Shown: positions 15,068 through 29,800, counted from the stretch's first letter. The stretch: DNA of 64,000 nt from Anas platyrhynchos (GCF_047663525.1 NC_092600.1:1054001-1118000), one strand, 5' to 3'. The notes: generated by a model from the sequence alone, not told the origin. Translations and numbers: made by a program.

Positions 15068-16694
15068 AGGCTCTCCTTCCCTGCTGCTGCTGAGCACAGT
15101 GTGTGGAGGAGCAGAGGGACTGGGGCAGGAGTAGGCTGGGAGTGAGCTCAGGCTGGGGAGCCCCAACGAAGCGACACTTGAGCCCAGGATAAGTTAGGGC
15201 TGATGCTCCCGTGTCTCAGTGAGGGGCCCAGCACAGAATACTCCAAACCAGAAACCTTTAAAATCACTGGTTATTTCTGAAATAGAGGGGATAGAAATTG
15301 TGTAAGTAGAACTTGACTTTTAAAAATGGTTTCATTTTCTACAGTATCCAGTAAGTCATTCAACAAAAGAAAGAGAAATCTCAGTATTTGCTGAAACCAG
15401 GTTTATGGTGAGGTACAATGCAGCATTAGAAATGTGAATGAGAATACTGACAATGCATCTAGCAGAAAATAGTCTGTCAACAACTTGTATCCCTGTTTCG
15501 TAACTTGATATTTACCTACGTTTAGCCTCAGGATGGCCGATGTGTGAGATTTTTATCATGGTAGCGCTTTCCTTAGCTCTGTTTCCAAGACTCATACAAT
15601 ATATAAATTTATTTCGGTTTTAAGACAAAATGTTGTTTTAACATATTACTTCAGTCCCTAAATTGTAGTAAAAAGCTTGTGACTGGGAAATGCATCAGAA
15701 AAGAAATTTCAGAAAGTTTTCACAGCTGGGTGGTCTGTCCGTGGGACACCGTTCAGTCCTGCAGGCTCAGCCTGCCTGCAGCTTGCTCGTTTTACACAGA
15801 AAACTTCTGGTGAACTCCAAGCACTGAGCTAATAGTGAATTTGTGTGAGCAAGCCCTGTTGATGGGAATGAGATCTTACAAGCCACGGATTCTCTTACAG
15901 CAGAGTTTCTTGACCTTTCCCAATTGAAGGGCCATCTGAGTGTTTGGGGAAAAAATATGGGCCACCCTCAATCTCCTTATTGTTTGGCTGTGGAAAGCAG
16001 TGCGATAAGCAAAGTAATTTTTCAGCATTCAGTGAACAGAATGTTATTGTGTTCAAGAATCATACCAGTACTGTGGTAATTGCAAAGGCTGTAATTAGTC
16101 ACCGGGAACTGCTGGAGTCTGGCACCTGACGTTACATGGGTGCAGGTGCTGGCATGCACCTGTCAGCTACGTGGATCTACTCTTAAAACAAAGTGGTGCT
16201 TTTCAGACTGAGTTCTGATGCCTTTTAAACTGTTCTCCAACACTGAGATTTAGGGAAGGGACTTTGTTTTCTGTTTTTTCTCAGCTTTTTGGCTGTTTTC
16301 TGTTGGCTAGTTTTGGCCAGACAACCTGCCACGCACCGAGGATTTTAAGGGCCCTTGTGCACCAACTCCTGCTAAACACTCAAGCTGCGCAGCTGGAGAC
16401 TCTTCCTGTTGGGCTCTTTTGCCATCAGCTCCCGCGTGCTCCTCCTGCACACGGTGCTGTCGCTGAATGCCTTGATCAAGGTCAGCTGGGAGCCAGCAGC
16501 CAGGAGCTGGGCCTGAGGTGGGCTCGGGTTCTCATGTGAACATTCACGACGGAGCACTGAGGTGTTGCCTCAGATCTACCTTTTCCCAGCCTCCACGTAT
16601 GACATAACTGAATTGTGCATCCTTTGATTCATTAGCTAATTACTCATTTGCTGGAATTCTCTGCTTTTCCTGTACAGTTGCTCACATTCTGGCA

Positions 16695-16845
16695 CCTGCC
16701 GCTCTCCTTTTTCTTCCCGATCCCTCTGCCCGAGCATCCTCAGCCTCCCTGCTCGGCAGCGCCCTGCTCCCAGCCCCGCCGGTCTTCGCCCGCCGCCTCT
16801 GTTGGCAGCGGGAGTTCCGCGCCGATAACGGTTGTTGAAAGTAGA
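16695..16845. promoter_or_regulatory. Short CpG cluster
   Basis: About 15 CpG dinucleotides in 150 bases, ending in TTCCGCGCCGATAACGG. The flanks are AT-rich. Function unknown. Confidence 0.25.
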
Positions 16846-18826
16846 TAAGGATGCGAGGAAAGGGAAGTACTTGTAAATAGACTCTGTATGTTTTATCTTC
16901 GTGTCCTTCTGCACTTCCTGATCTGCTCCCAGCCCAACCACTTGACTTCTGAAATCAAGGCAGGAAAAAGAAACAGTGCTATGGCCGCTGCAGCTGTGGG
17001 GTTTGATGTGGGATTTCGTGTGTAAATACACTGACGCATGCATGGAAATCAGAATTTTTCATCACAAATACACTATTTCTAGATACTTCTTTTGACGTTA
17101 CCTTTCATAATCAAAACTGTATCTTGAGTCTCCATTCATTCTTTGCTCCTCTTTCTTTTTAGTTTATACATGGGGGGAAGGGGAGTGAAAGAAAAAGAAA
17201 AAGTCATCATTTGATCAGTCTTTTGAGGGTTATACAAAGAAACTTATTTAAGATTTCTATCATTTTTCTTATTAAAAGGTGACATACGGATGTTGGTCTA
17301 AGCCCACACACTATAATCTTTCACATCTTGTCCCCTTTTGAATTTCATTTTATTTTTCTCCCTGTTTTGTCATTTCTTTTTTTTTTTTTTTTAATTCTCT
17401 CTCCTCTTTATTAAATAATGACTAGTCACAGAATGGTTTCTTTTTAACTCATCATAATGAAGATTTTTTAAAGTTAGGCTGTGTGAAATAACAATGTCCA
17501 TGGGCATAGATAGCTAACAACTAAATCTGTTCAATAACATATGAAGGTGTCTTCTCCAAACAGATTTCTTTAGAGTCATTTACCAAATTTATTGCTAACT
17601 GAAGTATCAAAGGAATCCTTTTTTTCTTTACGAGATAAACAGTGCAAGAAGAAATATGAAAAAGTCATTTATCTTTCAGTGACATCATCTATTTTCGCTG
17701 CATCAGTAGTAGGTCACATTGCCTCAAGAAGTGTTCTCCTTATACCTGCAGTCAAAATGAATCTTAGCTATGACAGCAGTATATTCAAAGCGTGATTTGG
17801 AAATGTTGTTAAAAATAAATAGGAAGGAGAGGAAGAGGTTCAGCCCAGCGTAGTTCATTCCATTTCCTGTGGCTGCAAATGCATTTTTTTCTCCACCATT
17901 CTCCAGAATATTGAATAAGTCAGGAATTATTACAGTAATGTCCCTGTCATTCTGAATAATACATGAACAAAATTAGTTACTCTTCATTCACATTGAAGCA
18001 ATTATTTCATGTCTCCTTGCATGAGGCCATGTGTAACCTATTTCTGAGTGCTGCAGACAGGGCCGTAAAGGATGGTGAAATAACAGCTGGGACTAATTGG
18101 AATTATGGTTGACTTAATTCATGAAGTTTATTTATTTATTTGTGTGTGTGCAAGGAGGGAACTTAGTTTAAATTTAGTATGCAAAGTATTTAAAGGGAAA
18201 AGAGCCGCGTGAATGCTGTTGTGTGCCGTGCGTTGCCAGCCTTGCTGTTTTAATTAACCTTTAAACACGAGCACCGTCTGGCTCTCTGTGGCAGCTCATC
18301 CCCTGGTTAGCAGCAGCCCGGTGCAGCCTGCCCGTCCTCTGTGCACCCCAGCACCAAGCAGCACGGCCCCAGCCCTGCCAGCACCAGGTCTGCCCCATGA
18401 AGGGAAAACCCATTTCTTGGGAAACTGAAACTCTCGCGCCCTTTGTTCATGCACGACTTGTTATTCGTAGGCATTGGGGTCATCGCTGCCAATATTCAGC
18501 CAGCTTGGGCTGAAGACGAGGGCTGCAGGTGCCCGGGTGCCGCTCAGCACCCCGGGGGCTGCGGCAGGTTTGGGGCCCTCCTGGGAAAGGTCAGTGGGCA
18601 GGAGGGGGGCGATGCTGGAACGCTGCCAGCCCTGCTCACAGCCAGAAAGTGTCTCCAGACTGTTTGGGGTTCGAACAACTGGCATTTCTGACCCAAAAAC
18701 TCCTTTTCTCCGAAGACCCCTGGCCCATGAAATGTGGGAGTCCCAAGCGCCGCTCCCAACAGTTCTGATGCGGAGCCCGTCTCTGCGGTGCCCGAGCCAT
18801 ACCGAGTCTGGGCATGGGCATGTTCT

Positions 18827-18831
18827 GAAAG

Positions 18832-18872
<41 letters not shown>

Positions 18873-18875
18873 AAG
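18827..18875. repeat. (GAAA)/(GA)n microsatellite
   Basis: GAAA units flank a core of about 14 GA dinucleotides. Pure purine on the + strand, so it may form triplex structures. Likely length-polymorphic. Confidence 0.95.
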
Positions 18876-20734
18876 CGAGCGATATTTGGCTGCGCTAGGG
18901 GGTACTCAGGGGATTAACATTTATGGGATGTTTCAGAAATGCTGCAGGCTCCTCGTTCTACATAAGCACAGTGAGTATTAATGATGAGGTGTGCTCTGAA
19001 CCGTGCACACTCATGTCAGGAGGCAGTGGGTTAATGCGGTGGGGGTTCTGCCCTACTTTCTTATGTTTTATTATGTGGCAGGATGCTGCTGGAAATGTGT
19101 AACTCAGATCACTGGAGAGAGCCCTGTAAGGTGTACTGAATAAATGCAGAGCAGGCAGTATAAAACATACGTGCGTTCCAATATTTATTCATATATTAAA
19201 AAGTCAATACGGTGGCTGAGGTGAATGCTAAAAACTTTAATTAAAAACAAAACAACAATGCTCTCTTTCAGTTGCCTTAGCAGCAGAGAAAATGTAGGTA
19301 AACATCCTTCTTTCTGAAAAATGATCTTGTTCCTAGGAAATCCTACAACCTCCCCTTCCCAATATAAATGTATCATTCTGCTGAAGCGAACCACGAAACG
19401 ACACTGGTGCAAAGTCCACTGAAGTCAATAAGAGCCTTTTTGCTGATCTTGCTGGACTCCAGCTCGGTGGGTGGAAAAGTATTTCATTTCATTAATTAGT
19501 TGGAAGAAAATTAATCATCTTCTGATGCATGAAATTTTTAATACCAATTCCTCATCTCCTGGCAAGTCAATGCCGGTGTTTTGGAGAGCCACGGCTGCCT
19601 GTCCCCATATACACGATGCACGGTGAGGAACGTCCACCAGCTCGGGCTGCCCCAGCCTGTGCCGTCCCTTCCTGCAGGGGCAGAGGCATGGGAATTGTCC
19701 TTTGCCTGCAAAGTCAATAATTTAAAACCTCGCTGTGTTGCAATGAGCCAATAGAATCCGAGTACAGTTAATCCTTCTTACACAAAACACATTTCATCAA
19801 AATGTAACTCTATTAATATTAATAACATATTTCAACATGAAGAGTACCACCACGCATCATCTGCTGCTTTGATTTGCATTTCTGGGTGGCCTCTCCCACC
19901 CCACGGCCGCTGGTCCCCGTGTCCCGCCGGGGGCTCGGACGCCGGCAGCGAGGACGTGGGAGCGCAGGGGCAGCTGCACAGGGGACGGGCACAGGCAGTG
20001 GTGCTGAGGACACCGGGTGCCTCTGGCCATGAATCTCCCCCCTCGCTCATTTCTTGTGCTCTGGTGCCCATCGTGGAGCTGTCCCGTCCTGGCGCACACA
20101 CTGGATTCCTTTAAAACAAAGCCAAACCAGAGGGTGCGCTGCAGGAGGAGAGCAGATGCTCTCTGCCAGGCTGGAGGGTGACCTGCCCCAGGGGACAAGG
20201 CCAGCAGGTCCCCGTGCTGCAGGACCACAGCTGTGTGCTGGGAACGGGGCAGCAGGGCTCCCAGCCTCGGCACTGTGTGGGAACGGCCAGGCCACCGGGA
20301 AATCCTGGGAAATGGGGTGCAGGTGAGTGCCTCGGCACCACCGCCACGAGCTGCATCCTGCTTCTGGAACAAAAGCCTGGAGACGGCAGCAAAGTCTGCA
20401 GCAGCCTCAGGAGGAGAGGAGCTCCCTGTACCACGAGAAGCTTTGATGCTTTTACCAGGTAGCCTCTGCAGGTGCAGACACAGATTCCGGGACCTGAGCT
20501 GTGTGGCTTCTTAACTCTATCCGACACAGATGCAGTACAGCAGCTCTAGCTAAAGCCAGGTAAAACACTGGTTTCACTAAAACCTTCCCCGACCTGCCCA
20601 GTGCCTCCAGGCCTGGGCGCAGGCAATGTGAGCCACCCTGCAGCAGGTACACCCTGCCTGGGCTGCTGCCCACTGGCCCTGCCGGCAGCTCACGTGCCCT
20701 GCAGGCACCCACACGGTGCTGCCTGCCCAGGCGC

Positions 20735-20828
20735 TGAGCCTCCCGCAGCCCCTGAGCCTTCCTGCAGCCCCTGAGCCTTCCTGAGCCCATGAGCCATCCC
20801 GCAGCCCCTGAGCCACCCTGCAGCCCCC
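20735..20828. repeat. Minisatellite, 18-19 bp unit, about five imperfect copies
   Basis: Imperfect tandem copies of TGAGCCTTCCTGCAGCCCC with a shortened copy in the middle. Part of a GC-rich patch (about 20580-20840). The encoded ORFs through it are low complexity and not considered genes. Confidence 0.85.
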
Positions 20829-23800
20829 TGCACCATCAGCACACGGTGCCAGCTCAGGCTGCAGAACGCAGCAGGAGTGCAACAAGTCTCAAAGATGCCT
20901 CATTGGCCATTCAGAAGACACGAGCTCCAGGCCCTTAAGCTGAGCCTCAGAATTAGAAACCATTACTGAGGGTTTTTATGAAAGTCTACTCAAGCCTGAC
21001 TGTTCATAAATATGGCTTGACACTTCCCTCTCTGCCTTTATATGGCATGCATGCGTTTAAATAGTCCAACTTTATATAAAGGCTCACTGTTATAAAAAAT
21101 AATTTACATTGGTTCCCTTCCCAAATACATTAATTGCAACCTCAATAAGAGCATACGGTATTTGCATTTCCACTTACAACGATGTGTTTCTGAGAGCGAG
21201 CGCTGGAATAGCTGGAGTACTTTATGCAATCCATAGACCTCGGCATTTCCCGGTTCCACTGGACCTTTCTTTATGGAAAAATCAGAGTTTGAAAATCAGT
21301 TTTCCTTTCCAAGATGAGGCGATACAGATAAAATAGTTGATATAATCCTGATTTCATCCAGGATGTTGATGACTGTAATAATTAGGCTTTTAGTTTGCAT
21401 TAAGTATTAGCAGATAAAATACCTCTTAGCTCCTTTTACCTTCAAGTCATGAAGAAATGAGCACTTACTTTTCTTTCTTCACTTATTTGTCAGCTCTATT
21501 CATTATAGATTCACATCTTCCAAAATAAACAAAAGAGAGCATCACATCTGAACGTGCACCTCTGTGCACTACCTGTGCACATACGTGACTTTGGCCACTA
21601 AATATGCAGGGGACCAGAGGTCACTGCCCTCTGTGCTGAGCATCTTGGTTGGGATGCAGATGCCTTGCTAATTGTATTTAAAACGTGCACATAAGGCATG
21701 ACAATCTGCCACTACCCTCCTGATTCCTGGGGCATGAGCCATCCAAGTAACAGGCGTGAGCTGCAGTAGAGTAGCTTTGGCCCTTGTTTGATAAGAGCTT
21801 GATAAGAGCACAGACAGATGTCTGCTTTCGAATAAACCGAGAAAAACAAGCCGCTCGTTTCCATAGTTGGTTCTTTTCTCTACAAATTATGAAGTGGTGA
21901 AATGATGTGAAAATGAGCTTTTGGGTGAAGTAGTTTGGCTAATGTTGTTTTGTGGACTTCTTAGGATTTGATTGTGTGGGCAAAACTTAATGTTCCTTTT
22001 TTAAGAGAAACTAAACATTAAACATTCACAATTCAACTCTATGCTGAAGGACAATTATAATGAAGTTGTTTGTGGTAGCAAATGACCACCATTTACTGTC
22101 CCTCACAGTCAAGTAGATGATGTATTTTCGCTAACATTAAGGTCTTCCATGTGGCTCAATTACCACAAACGTGTGATAGGAAATAAGGAACATCAAAGGA
22201 AAAATAGATGGGATAAAAGGCCTCTACAATTATTTAAATAACTGATTGAGGAGTGTGATAAAGATGGATTTTTCTTCATTTGAATATACTGAATAGTTAT
22301 ATTTGCAGAATTATCACATCTCTTGGGGCTTTTCTAACATTGTGGTTTGTATGTGCTACACTCATGCATAACTAGCTGTTTGCATGCCAAGAACATTTTT
22401 TTTCCCTTTATAAATGACAATATTTTGATTTCACACCATAGTTATATCAATATTCCAGTCTCCTGAGATCCTCTTAATGTGATGACAATTGTGATATTAG
22501 TTCAGGCTGTTAATCCCAGGGCTCCTATATTTTAGCATCCCCAATAGCATCAGAATTATATTCTTCCAAGAATATATTGTTGTATTTATCTTCATATGTA
22601 TCCCATAAATAATGCTGATGAGCACGCAGGCAATAGTTAGAATCTCAAACTGGTTTTAAACATTCTGGCTTATTCTATTTCCGTAGTCTCGTTTTATTTC
22701 TTGGTCAATAAGTCGTGAGGGAGGCGTGAAGAACCACAACACGTGTCGACATCCTGCAGCCATATCAACTGGGCTATTTCAAGAGAAATATTCACATAGA
22801 CTTCCTTTATTTCATTTTTGCTGTTTTAATGAACATTGACAGTAAATTCTGATTATAAGTACATGCTTTGCTTGTAAGAAAGTGTTTTTCCCTATGACAG
22901 TGCATGCAGAAGCTCCACCTCCACGGCAGACACCGGGACCTCCTGTGAGCAATGCCAGCCCTAGTGAAGTGAAATGCAGCTGTGAAGGTAGAGGTGAAGG
23001 TTATCAAGGTGAGGGCAATCAAGGCCTGGAAGGTCAGCTGATAAAAATAAGGCATTAAGCTCAGGCAGTAAGGGATTGTGGGCGCAGGGTGGCTCGGTGT
23101 GTGGTAGTGCTCTGCTGCAGGGGGCAAGGGAGGAGACTGGGGGAAAGGGTGCTGGGAAGAGTTCAAGTGCAGGAGGACTTGCAGGCAGGGACTTGAAGAG
23201 CTGGAGGAAACAGCTGGTTGGGAAAATGAGGTAAATGTCTGTGTACTTACCAGCTTGGGTAGCAGAACCAGCCACCCAAGTAAACACACTGAAATGTTTT
23301 TGTAAGACAATTTTAAGACAGGCATCCCTGCTTTTGCAGGATCTAAACAGGTGCTGTACACTTGGTTTGGTCTTGACCAGTTTGGGAAAATCACCTTCAA
23401 GCCTTAGAGCTCCATGAGCCTGACCAGTACTTGATTAAATAAAGGGAAAGAGCTGGGGGGCACTGGGGGTGTGTGGGCAGGATCTCTCTGCTCCTCCTCC
23501 CCTGCTGCCTGATGCTCCCTGGCTGACTGCTGGAACGGGGGGCAGCACCCAGTGGGTCCTGTTTAGGTGTCTCTTCTTTTGGAAAACTTTCCTCGGGCTG
23601 CTTAATCTGAACAAAATTTCAAGAGTGTTGAGAACAAACTGGTGTTTTCACTGTAAAATGCACAAAATCTATATACTAGGAGTAAATGCCTTTACAGTAT
23701 GTTTTCCAAATGTCTCTCTCTCTCTCAGGCTTGCAAGACATGAAGGAAATACAACTGTCACCTGTGCCAGCTGAGTTTCTTAGTGGACAGCTGCACCTCT

Positions 23801-26800
23801 TCACATTGAAGCACACAGGCCTGGAGCAGCATCCCAGCTAACAGATAGGAGGCACTACCAGAAGTATTTGTGTGTGAGATGCTTGCACAGAAATGGCCTG
23901 GGAGCACCGAGGTTTCTGCTCAGGCCATTGCTTAGGTCAAATAAAGCAGTGGAGATGCTGTTTGTGTTCTCGTGAGCTGATGGTCCTCGTGCCTTCGGCA
24001 GGGCTTCTTACAGGTATTCTTACACCCTGCAGGACGCCCAGGGTTGAAGCAGAGGAATAAAAGGGTTCAGAGAGAAATTCACTTCTCAGGGCCTCGTGGA
24101 AAGGAAAGGAGGCTCATTGCAGTCTCCAAGTGTGTAGCTTGTGTGGAAGGTTCTCCCTGAACTGCAGCTCCTCAAGGGGAAATGATTTCTTACTTCAGTA
24201 ACAATATTCTGGCAAAGCAAAAACTTGTGTTTTTATAAAACATGGCAGTCTTCTGGTGGGTTGTCTTCTGGTTTGATTGTTTTTATTTATTTATTCAAAG
24301 AAGAACAGAGAGATTTCCATGAATACCTTGAGCAGATTTGTATAAATATATATATAAAAAGGTAGAGTTGCACTTGGTGAAGCTGAGCCATGAATGGAGG
24401 TTGAATCCAAAGCTTCCGAGCCTGAAGATCTGTTTGTGTGTTTTTCTCATGCCAATGTGTGTGATTTATGATTAACCAGATAAGATGGTGTTGCCCTAAG
24501 CTCTCTGAATACTCTCGCTCATACTGCGCAGTCATATTCTGTTCTGGTATTTAATTAGCCTAATTTTTTTCCCTTTGGGCGGAGTGTGGAGACTTAGATC
24601 TGGATATAACTTCAGAAGTATTATACAGAACTCCAGGAATAACACTACTGAATCTGTTAAAAGACTGCGCTGTGCCACAGTTCCTCTGCACTTCTGGGAA
24701 TTAGACATCAGCCTCTCAAATTTCTTAATAATTGAGAAAGAGTGGAGTAGGTATCACAGCTTGTTGGGAAATGACAGTCGACTCATACTATCATCAGTTC
24801 ACACTGTCTTCATTTTTAGCTTAAAATAACTTTTTGCTTATTATTTAGCACAAATAAGGGGATGCCCCTGTAGGATGCTGCCAGCAGTGGGCGCCTGGGA
24901 AGGGCAGGGTGGATGCGAGGTGATGCTTCCCTTGTGTGCCGCCTGCTGAGCAATAGCTCCAGGTTCCCCTAAGCCAGGGTGGCATTCCTATGCTTCATAA
25001 CTCTAGATGGACTATTTTTCTTTTTCTTCCAAAAACTTGTCCATGATCCTTGAGCAAAGGTGAGCTTGTGTTGTCTCCTGTGGCTGTCTTTCAGTCTCGC
25101 TGTGTTTCGTGCACAAAACAAAAGCTTCCCAGGGCTCTGACCTGAGGTGCTGACCCCGGTGGGTCTGGGAGTCCCCTCCCATGGAGGAGCGTGGCTGAAT
25201 TTACATCTCCATGCTGATGCAGAGGGTCTGGTTGCATACATTTTTCTGAGCCTGAGTGCCTGAAGCAACTTCCTCTTCTTTGCACTGGAAAGAAATTGCT
25301 GCCTCCAGGTCAGCTGAGGGCTGGAGCCTTTAATGCAGGGCTGAGATCCTGCCTCTGAAATGAGGAGACAGTGTCTGCCACCAGAACCGTGATACAGTAA
25401 AAGCCTTTTTTGTGCTGGAAAACCTGAAGAAATACTTGCAAATCTCTTTAGAAAATAAGCATGTGGCCCAGAGTTTGCTTTGTCAAAGAACTTAAACATG
25501 TAATCTTGACATGTAAATATTCCCAGAAATATTTCCTGAATAAATAAAATTCCTTCCAAAATGACCTCATCCTTTGGCAAACGCAAGCATGTATACTGTA
25601 CATCTTCCAGAAAAATTCATCTGCTCTGTGCTCAGCGCTGTGGAGCCCGGAGCACTGTGGGGCTTTGCAGGCTCGCAGACCCCATGGCCGGGCAGTGTGG
25701 TGGGCACCAGGTCAGCAGGGCTCAGCCCAGCCCTTCTCGCCCAGCCTCAGTCCCACTCCCCTCTGTGCTCAGCACCACAGTCAGACGGAGGCATCGGGGC
25801 TGAGCATCCCTGGCTTCTGTGGGCTGTGAGGCGATGGGATTTAACTTCTAACCAGTCACAGATATCCTCAGATAGCTGAGGTAGGAAGAGGGCTTGAAGC
25901 CAGTGCCTGGTGCAGGTTCTTAGGGCACTGTGTGGAGCTATTCCTGCTCTGTAGGGAGTTCTCTGTCAGTTCTTCAGAGCCCTCCTTCAGGGCAAACACC
26001 TGCCTCAGAGCCCCTCGTTCATCTGCACCATTGATGATCTTAGTGTACGCTGAAGGGGGCAGAGAAATGGAAGCTATTTCCCCCTCCAAGTTTGAGGTAG
26101 ATAACCTCTTGCAGAATGCTTCTCCTCACACAGTGAAGAATAAATAAATGTTACTCAGTAACCCTCTTCTGCTGCTTAAATGGGTTTTTGTAGTTCTGAA
26201 GGCTTTTAGCCTAATCTTCCCTGTGGCCCCCTTACCTCCTGCTGCACCCTCCTGGTTTGCTGGCTCGCTGTGCAGCTCTGGGACAGGAGTGGTGTGGGCT
26301 CTGATGGGAAATATCTGGTACTGGGATCAGCAGGCTGAAACTGTGGAGGCTCTGCTGAGCAAAATACAAACTACTTCTGTCAACTTATTTTTTTTCCCTG
26401 ATTATCGTCAGTATTTTTTTTTCCAAGATAGCACTCAGACACCCCCATCTGACAGGCTGCAAAGCCTCTGCTCCCCTCTTTGGGAAGGTCAGTGAATGTG
26501 CTCTTCTGCACATGCTTCCATGGAGAAGATCATCCTCGCCTCCCTAAAAGACTAGTTTTCTCTCTGCTTGTATAAAGCTATAAAAGTGGTAAGGAATTCA
26601 CGTCGTTCTTTCAAGTTTTAGAACACGAAGAGTTTCTTCAAAAGGCTCTTCTCCTGAAAGGGTAGTTTCAGAATCAGTTTCATTTCTTGGCCAATTTATT
26701 ACTCATCCAACCACGCTAAGCCCTCACCATGTTATCAAAATACTGTATTTGCTAGATTTGAGTAGGCCTGGCTGGAACACAAGAATGTCATTTTCTGGAA

Positions 26801-29800
26801 AACTTCTAAAATAAATTTCAAAGTCTTAATGTGTGTTGGACACAACTGAGTGCTGGAGGGGTGAGGGGGGAGGATGAAAACTGTAAGTTATGAATGTGCA
26901 TGCACATCCCAAATACCAGAGTGTCAGGAAAGCACCGACAGCATGGCAGTCCGTTTCTTTGCTGGACTTGGGGAGGACAAAATGCTGCCCGCTGGGCAGA
27001 GGCAGTTCCTGTCCCCTTTCCCCTGCTGAAGCTGGGCTCGGAGCTGGTGCTGGAGGGGGTCCTGAGCCTGAGCTCGGGGTTGCGGGCTTGCCCTTGAGCT
27101 TGTGGTGCTGAGGGGCGAAGAGGCAGTGCTGGAAGGAGGCCAACCCCTAGTAAGCTGCTGTAGCTCTGTCTGCAGGAACATTTGGGCACCCCAAGTGCCA
27201 TGCTGTGCTCAGAGTTATTTGCCAGAAGAGTTTGTGCTATGTAAGTGAGGGTGGCTACCTGATAGCCAGGAGGAGCGTGCAGGAGGGGGCTCTGCGAGCA
27301 GCGGGGCAGCGCCTGCTGGTGTTCCCCTGGTTGCCAGTGGCCACATCCAGGCCTAGAGGCAGAATTTGGGATGGCCTGGCCCAGAGGTGTGCGGCAGAGC
27401 TGCCGAGCAGGGAGGGAGGCAGCTGTGCAACGTGCGTGTCTGAGCTCTGGCCCGAGCGCAGCTCCCCTCAAAAAAAGAACCCGGGGCTCAGCCAAGGAGG
27501 TGAAGACAATCCTTGTGGAGACAGAGGTTATATTGTTCCGTACGGCCCCGTCCTGCCAACAAAAGCTGCCTTCTGCGCTCCCGGAGGGGGGTGAAGTGAA
27601 GATGCTGTGTTTTTAATGCTGATCTGTGTGTCTAATGCTGGAACCCAGCCCGAGGGAGACCTGAGGCTGCCCAGCGGCTTGCACCCATCCGTGAAGGAGC
27701 GCGGCGGGGCCGCCAGCCTGGGGCTCCAACGAGCCCGTCTGCACGCACCCACAGAGGAGACCTCAACAAGGGCCTCGTGCTCCCAGGGCTCATCCCAGAA
27801 ACCACGGCTTGTGTCCTTCCTCTGGATGTTGCATGGGTTCCCTCCCCCCTCTCTTTTTAAGCCTGGTAGGGTCAGTCACAGGTACGTGTGTTTAGTGAGC
27901 TTTCCTTTACGTATAGGTGCACATATATATTAAAACTTATATGCTAAAAGGGAGAGAAGCTGACTCATTTCACTGCTGGGAGGCAGAAACAAAAATAGAT
28001 GTAAAGGGGATAAGTCTCCTCAGCTGCATGGGGTTTGTTCCTACTGCTCAGATAACCATGCTGATGTCTCTCTTGCCTTTTCCAATGACCAAATAAAACA
28101 GGAAAAAATGCAAGTGGCAGATTTGGTAACAGCACACTGCGGGTGCTCTCCGCAGAGCTGGTGCCAAGGGGGGCAGAGATTCATCCAGAAAATTCCCAGG
28201 TCTCGTGAATAAGCAGCAATGCGAGCGAGCGCTGAGGACAGCTAGTTAGGCAGGGCTTTGCAAACTGCTCAAGTCAAGCTATAATTTTTGCGGTCTGGTA
28301 AAGCTGCTCCTAGAGCAGCAAGTGATGAATGCTACAGCTGCTTGGCAGAGACCCCGAAACAAGTACCAAGCACTAACCAGCTGTGCTGACTTACATTTGT
28401 TCCAAAAAGCTGCCTGAAGAGACAAGTTTGCCCTGGTGAAGCTGTGAGGGAGCTGATGCTTGGTGCCAACCCGAAGCCACGAGTCCCCCTCGGCACTGTG
28501 CCATGAAGGACCCTGGGTGCTGCGAGCTCCCCGTGCTCGCGGAGGCGGGGTGGCACTCGGCACCCTAAACCCCTGCCCTGTTGCTTCTGCCCAGTCCTGG
28601 CGATGCTCGCTCCTCTGGGAGCAAGCTGACATTCGTTTCCTCGGCTGCCTGGGTGGATGTAGCCCCCGCAGTCGGCCAGTGGGCAGAGCGGGCATTGCTC
28701 AACGCGCTCGGCTTCCCTGCGCTGTCAGAAACCATTGCGCAAGCTGCCTGCCCCACGGCTTAACTCCTTCACTCGCTCTTCGGGTGCCTGCGCTGGGGAA
28801 GTGTTCGCTGGTACTGATCTGTTCAAGCCTCCGTGGAGGAAAAATAGGACGTGACGTGCCATGTGTGAGAAACTTTGGATGATAGCGCATTTATTCCGTG
28901 TTGGCTGGTTGCGAGCTTTAGAAATGAGGCCAGTCGATACATTTCTATCAACTTCTTTTAAAGTGAGGAAAAAAATACTGTGGTTGTTTTTCTTATTGAA
29001 AAAGTACTTTTTGTGTTTTGGGGTCTTCCAATCTAGTCATCAAGAAATGAATTTCTGGTTTTGTCTGGACAAAAACATGTTCACTAATTAGGTGGATTCT
29101 TTCTGAACTCAGGAGGACTTTTCCCCTTCTCTGCTACTAAAGGCTCTGAACCGAGATTTTGCACCTAGATACTGCAACGTCCTCTGGGCTCGGGGTAGCG
29201 TTCTCGTTCTCTTAAGTTCTGCCTTACAAAGCTGTCTTCCCCAATTCGAGCAAGCAGTTCCTCCAGCTGACTGACATTTTCTCAGTGTAAGGCAACACAA
29301 AGATTAATTTAGGAACAAGTAAAATCCATGTTAAAAGAATGCCTCAGAGCATCGGCCGGAAAGCGGTGAGATCTGCGGGGTGCTCCCAGGGACAGGAACA
29401 CCTGAGCTGTGTCTGCCTGGTACTGGTACTCAGCAAATGGACCTGCCGGCAGGCACTGGGGCCTGCAGGGTCCGTGGCAGCTAAAAGCAGCCCCACAGTG
29501 TGCTGGGCAGCACGGGCTGGATGCCCCTCTGCTGCCAGTACAGGCTTCTGGCTTGGAAAAGGCTTGTGGGGTCAGGTGCCTCCTGCTTCTGATAGCTATC
29601 CCCTATCAATTGTCAGTGTTAATTTGGAGAAACCCCTCAATTACTTAAAAATAAGTGAATGTCCTCACATGAAATGGCTGCTGTGCACAACAGGGGCCTT
29701 TCACGTCTGTATTTGGTGAATATATCGTTGTGTGATTCGTGTGGCATGCCCATAGCTCCTTCAGGAGTATTGCAAGTACTGAAGGTAACGTGATGAGAAG

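Noticed and set aside
16033..16047. Inverted glucocorticoid response element with 3-base spacer (TGAACA gaa TGTTAT)
   Set aside because: Ten of twelve positions match, but two or three such matches are expected by chance in 64 kb.
18667..18680. GGGGTTCGAAC resembling a tRNA B box
   Set aside because: No A box, no cloverleaf and the remaining B-box bases do not fit.
20322..20330. Strong donor-like GCAG/GTGAGTGC in a GC-rich patch
   Set aside because: No matching acceptor, promoter or coding exon nearby; isolated donor matches are common.
22807..23400. 197-codon minus-strand ORF
   Set aside because: No domain recognised; low-complexity Ser and Thr runs. A noncoding RNA cannot be excluded but is not supported.
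24882..24895. CTCF-like motif CCAGCAGTGGGCGC
   Set aside because: Thirteen of fourteen positions match but the mismatch is at a constrained base; a single motif without occupancy data is weak.
24969..25586. 205-codon minus-strand ORF
   Set aside because: No domain, no splice sites or promoter context, mixed-composition sequence; compatible with chance in 64 kb.
26818..27495. 225-codon minus-strand ORF
   Set aside because: Lies in a GC-rich patch with open frames on both strands; Ser/Pro/Gln-rich with no recognisable family.
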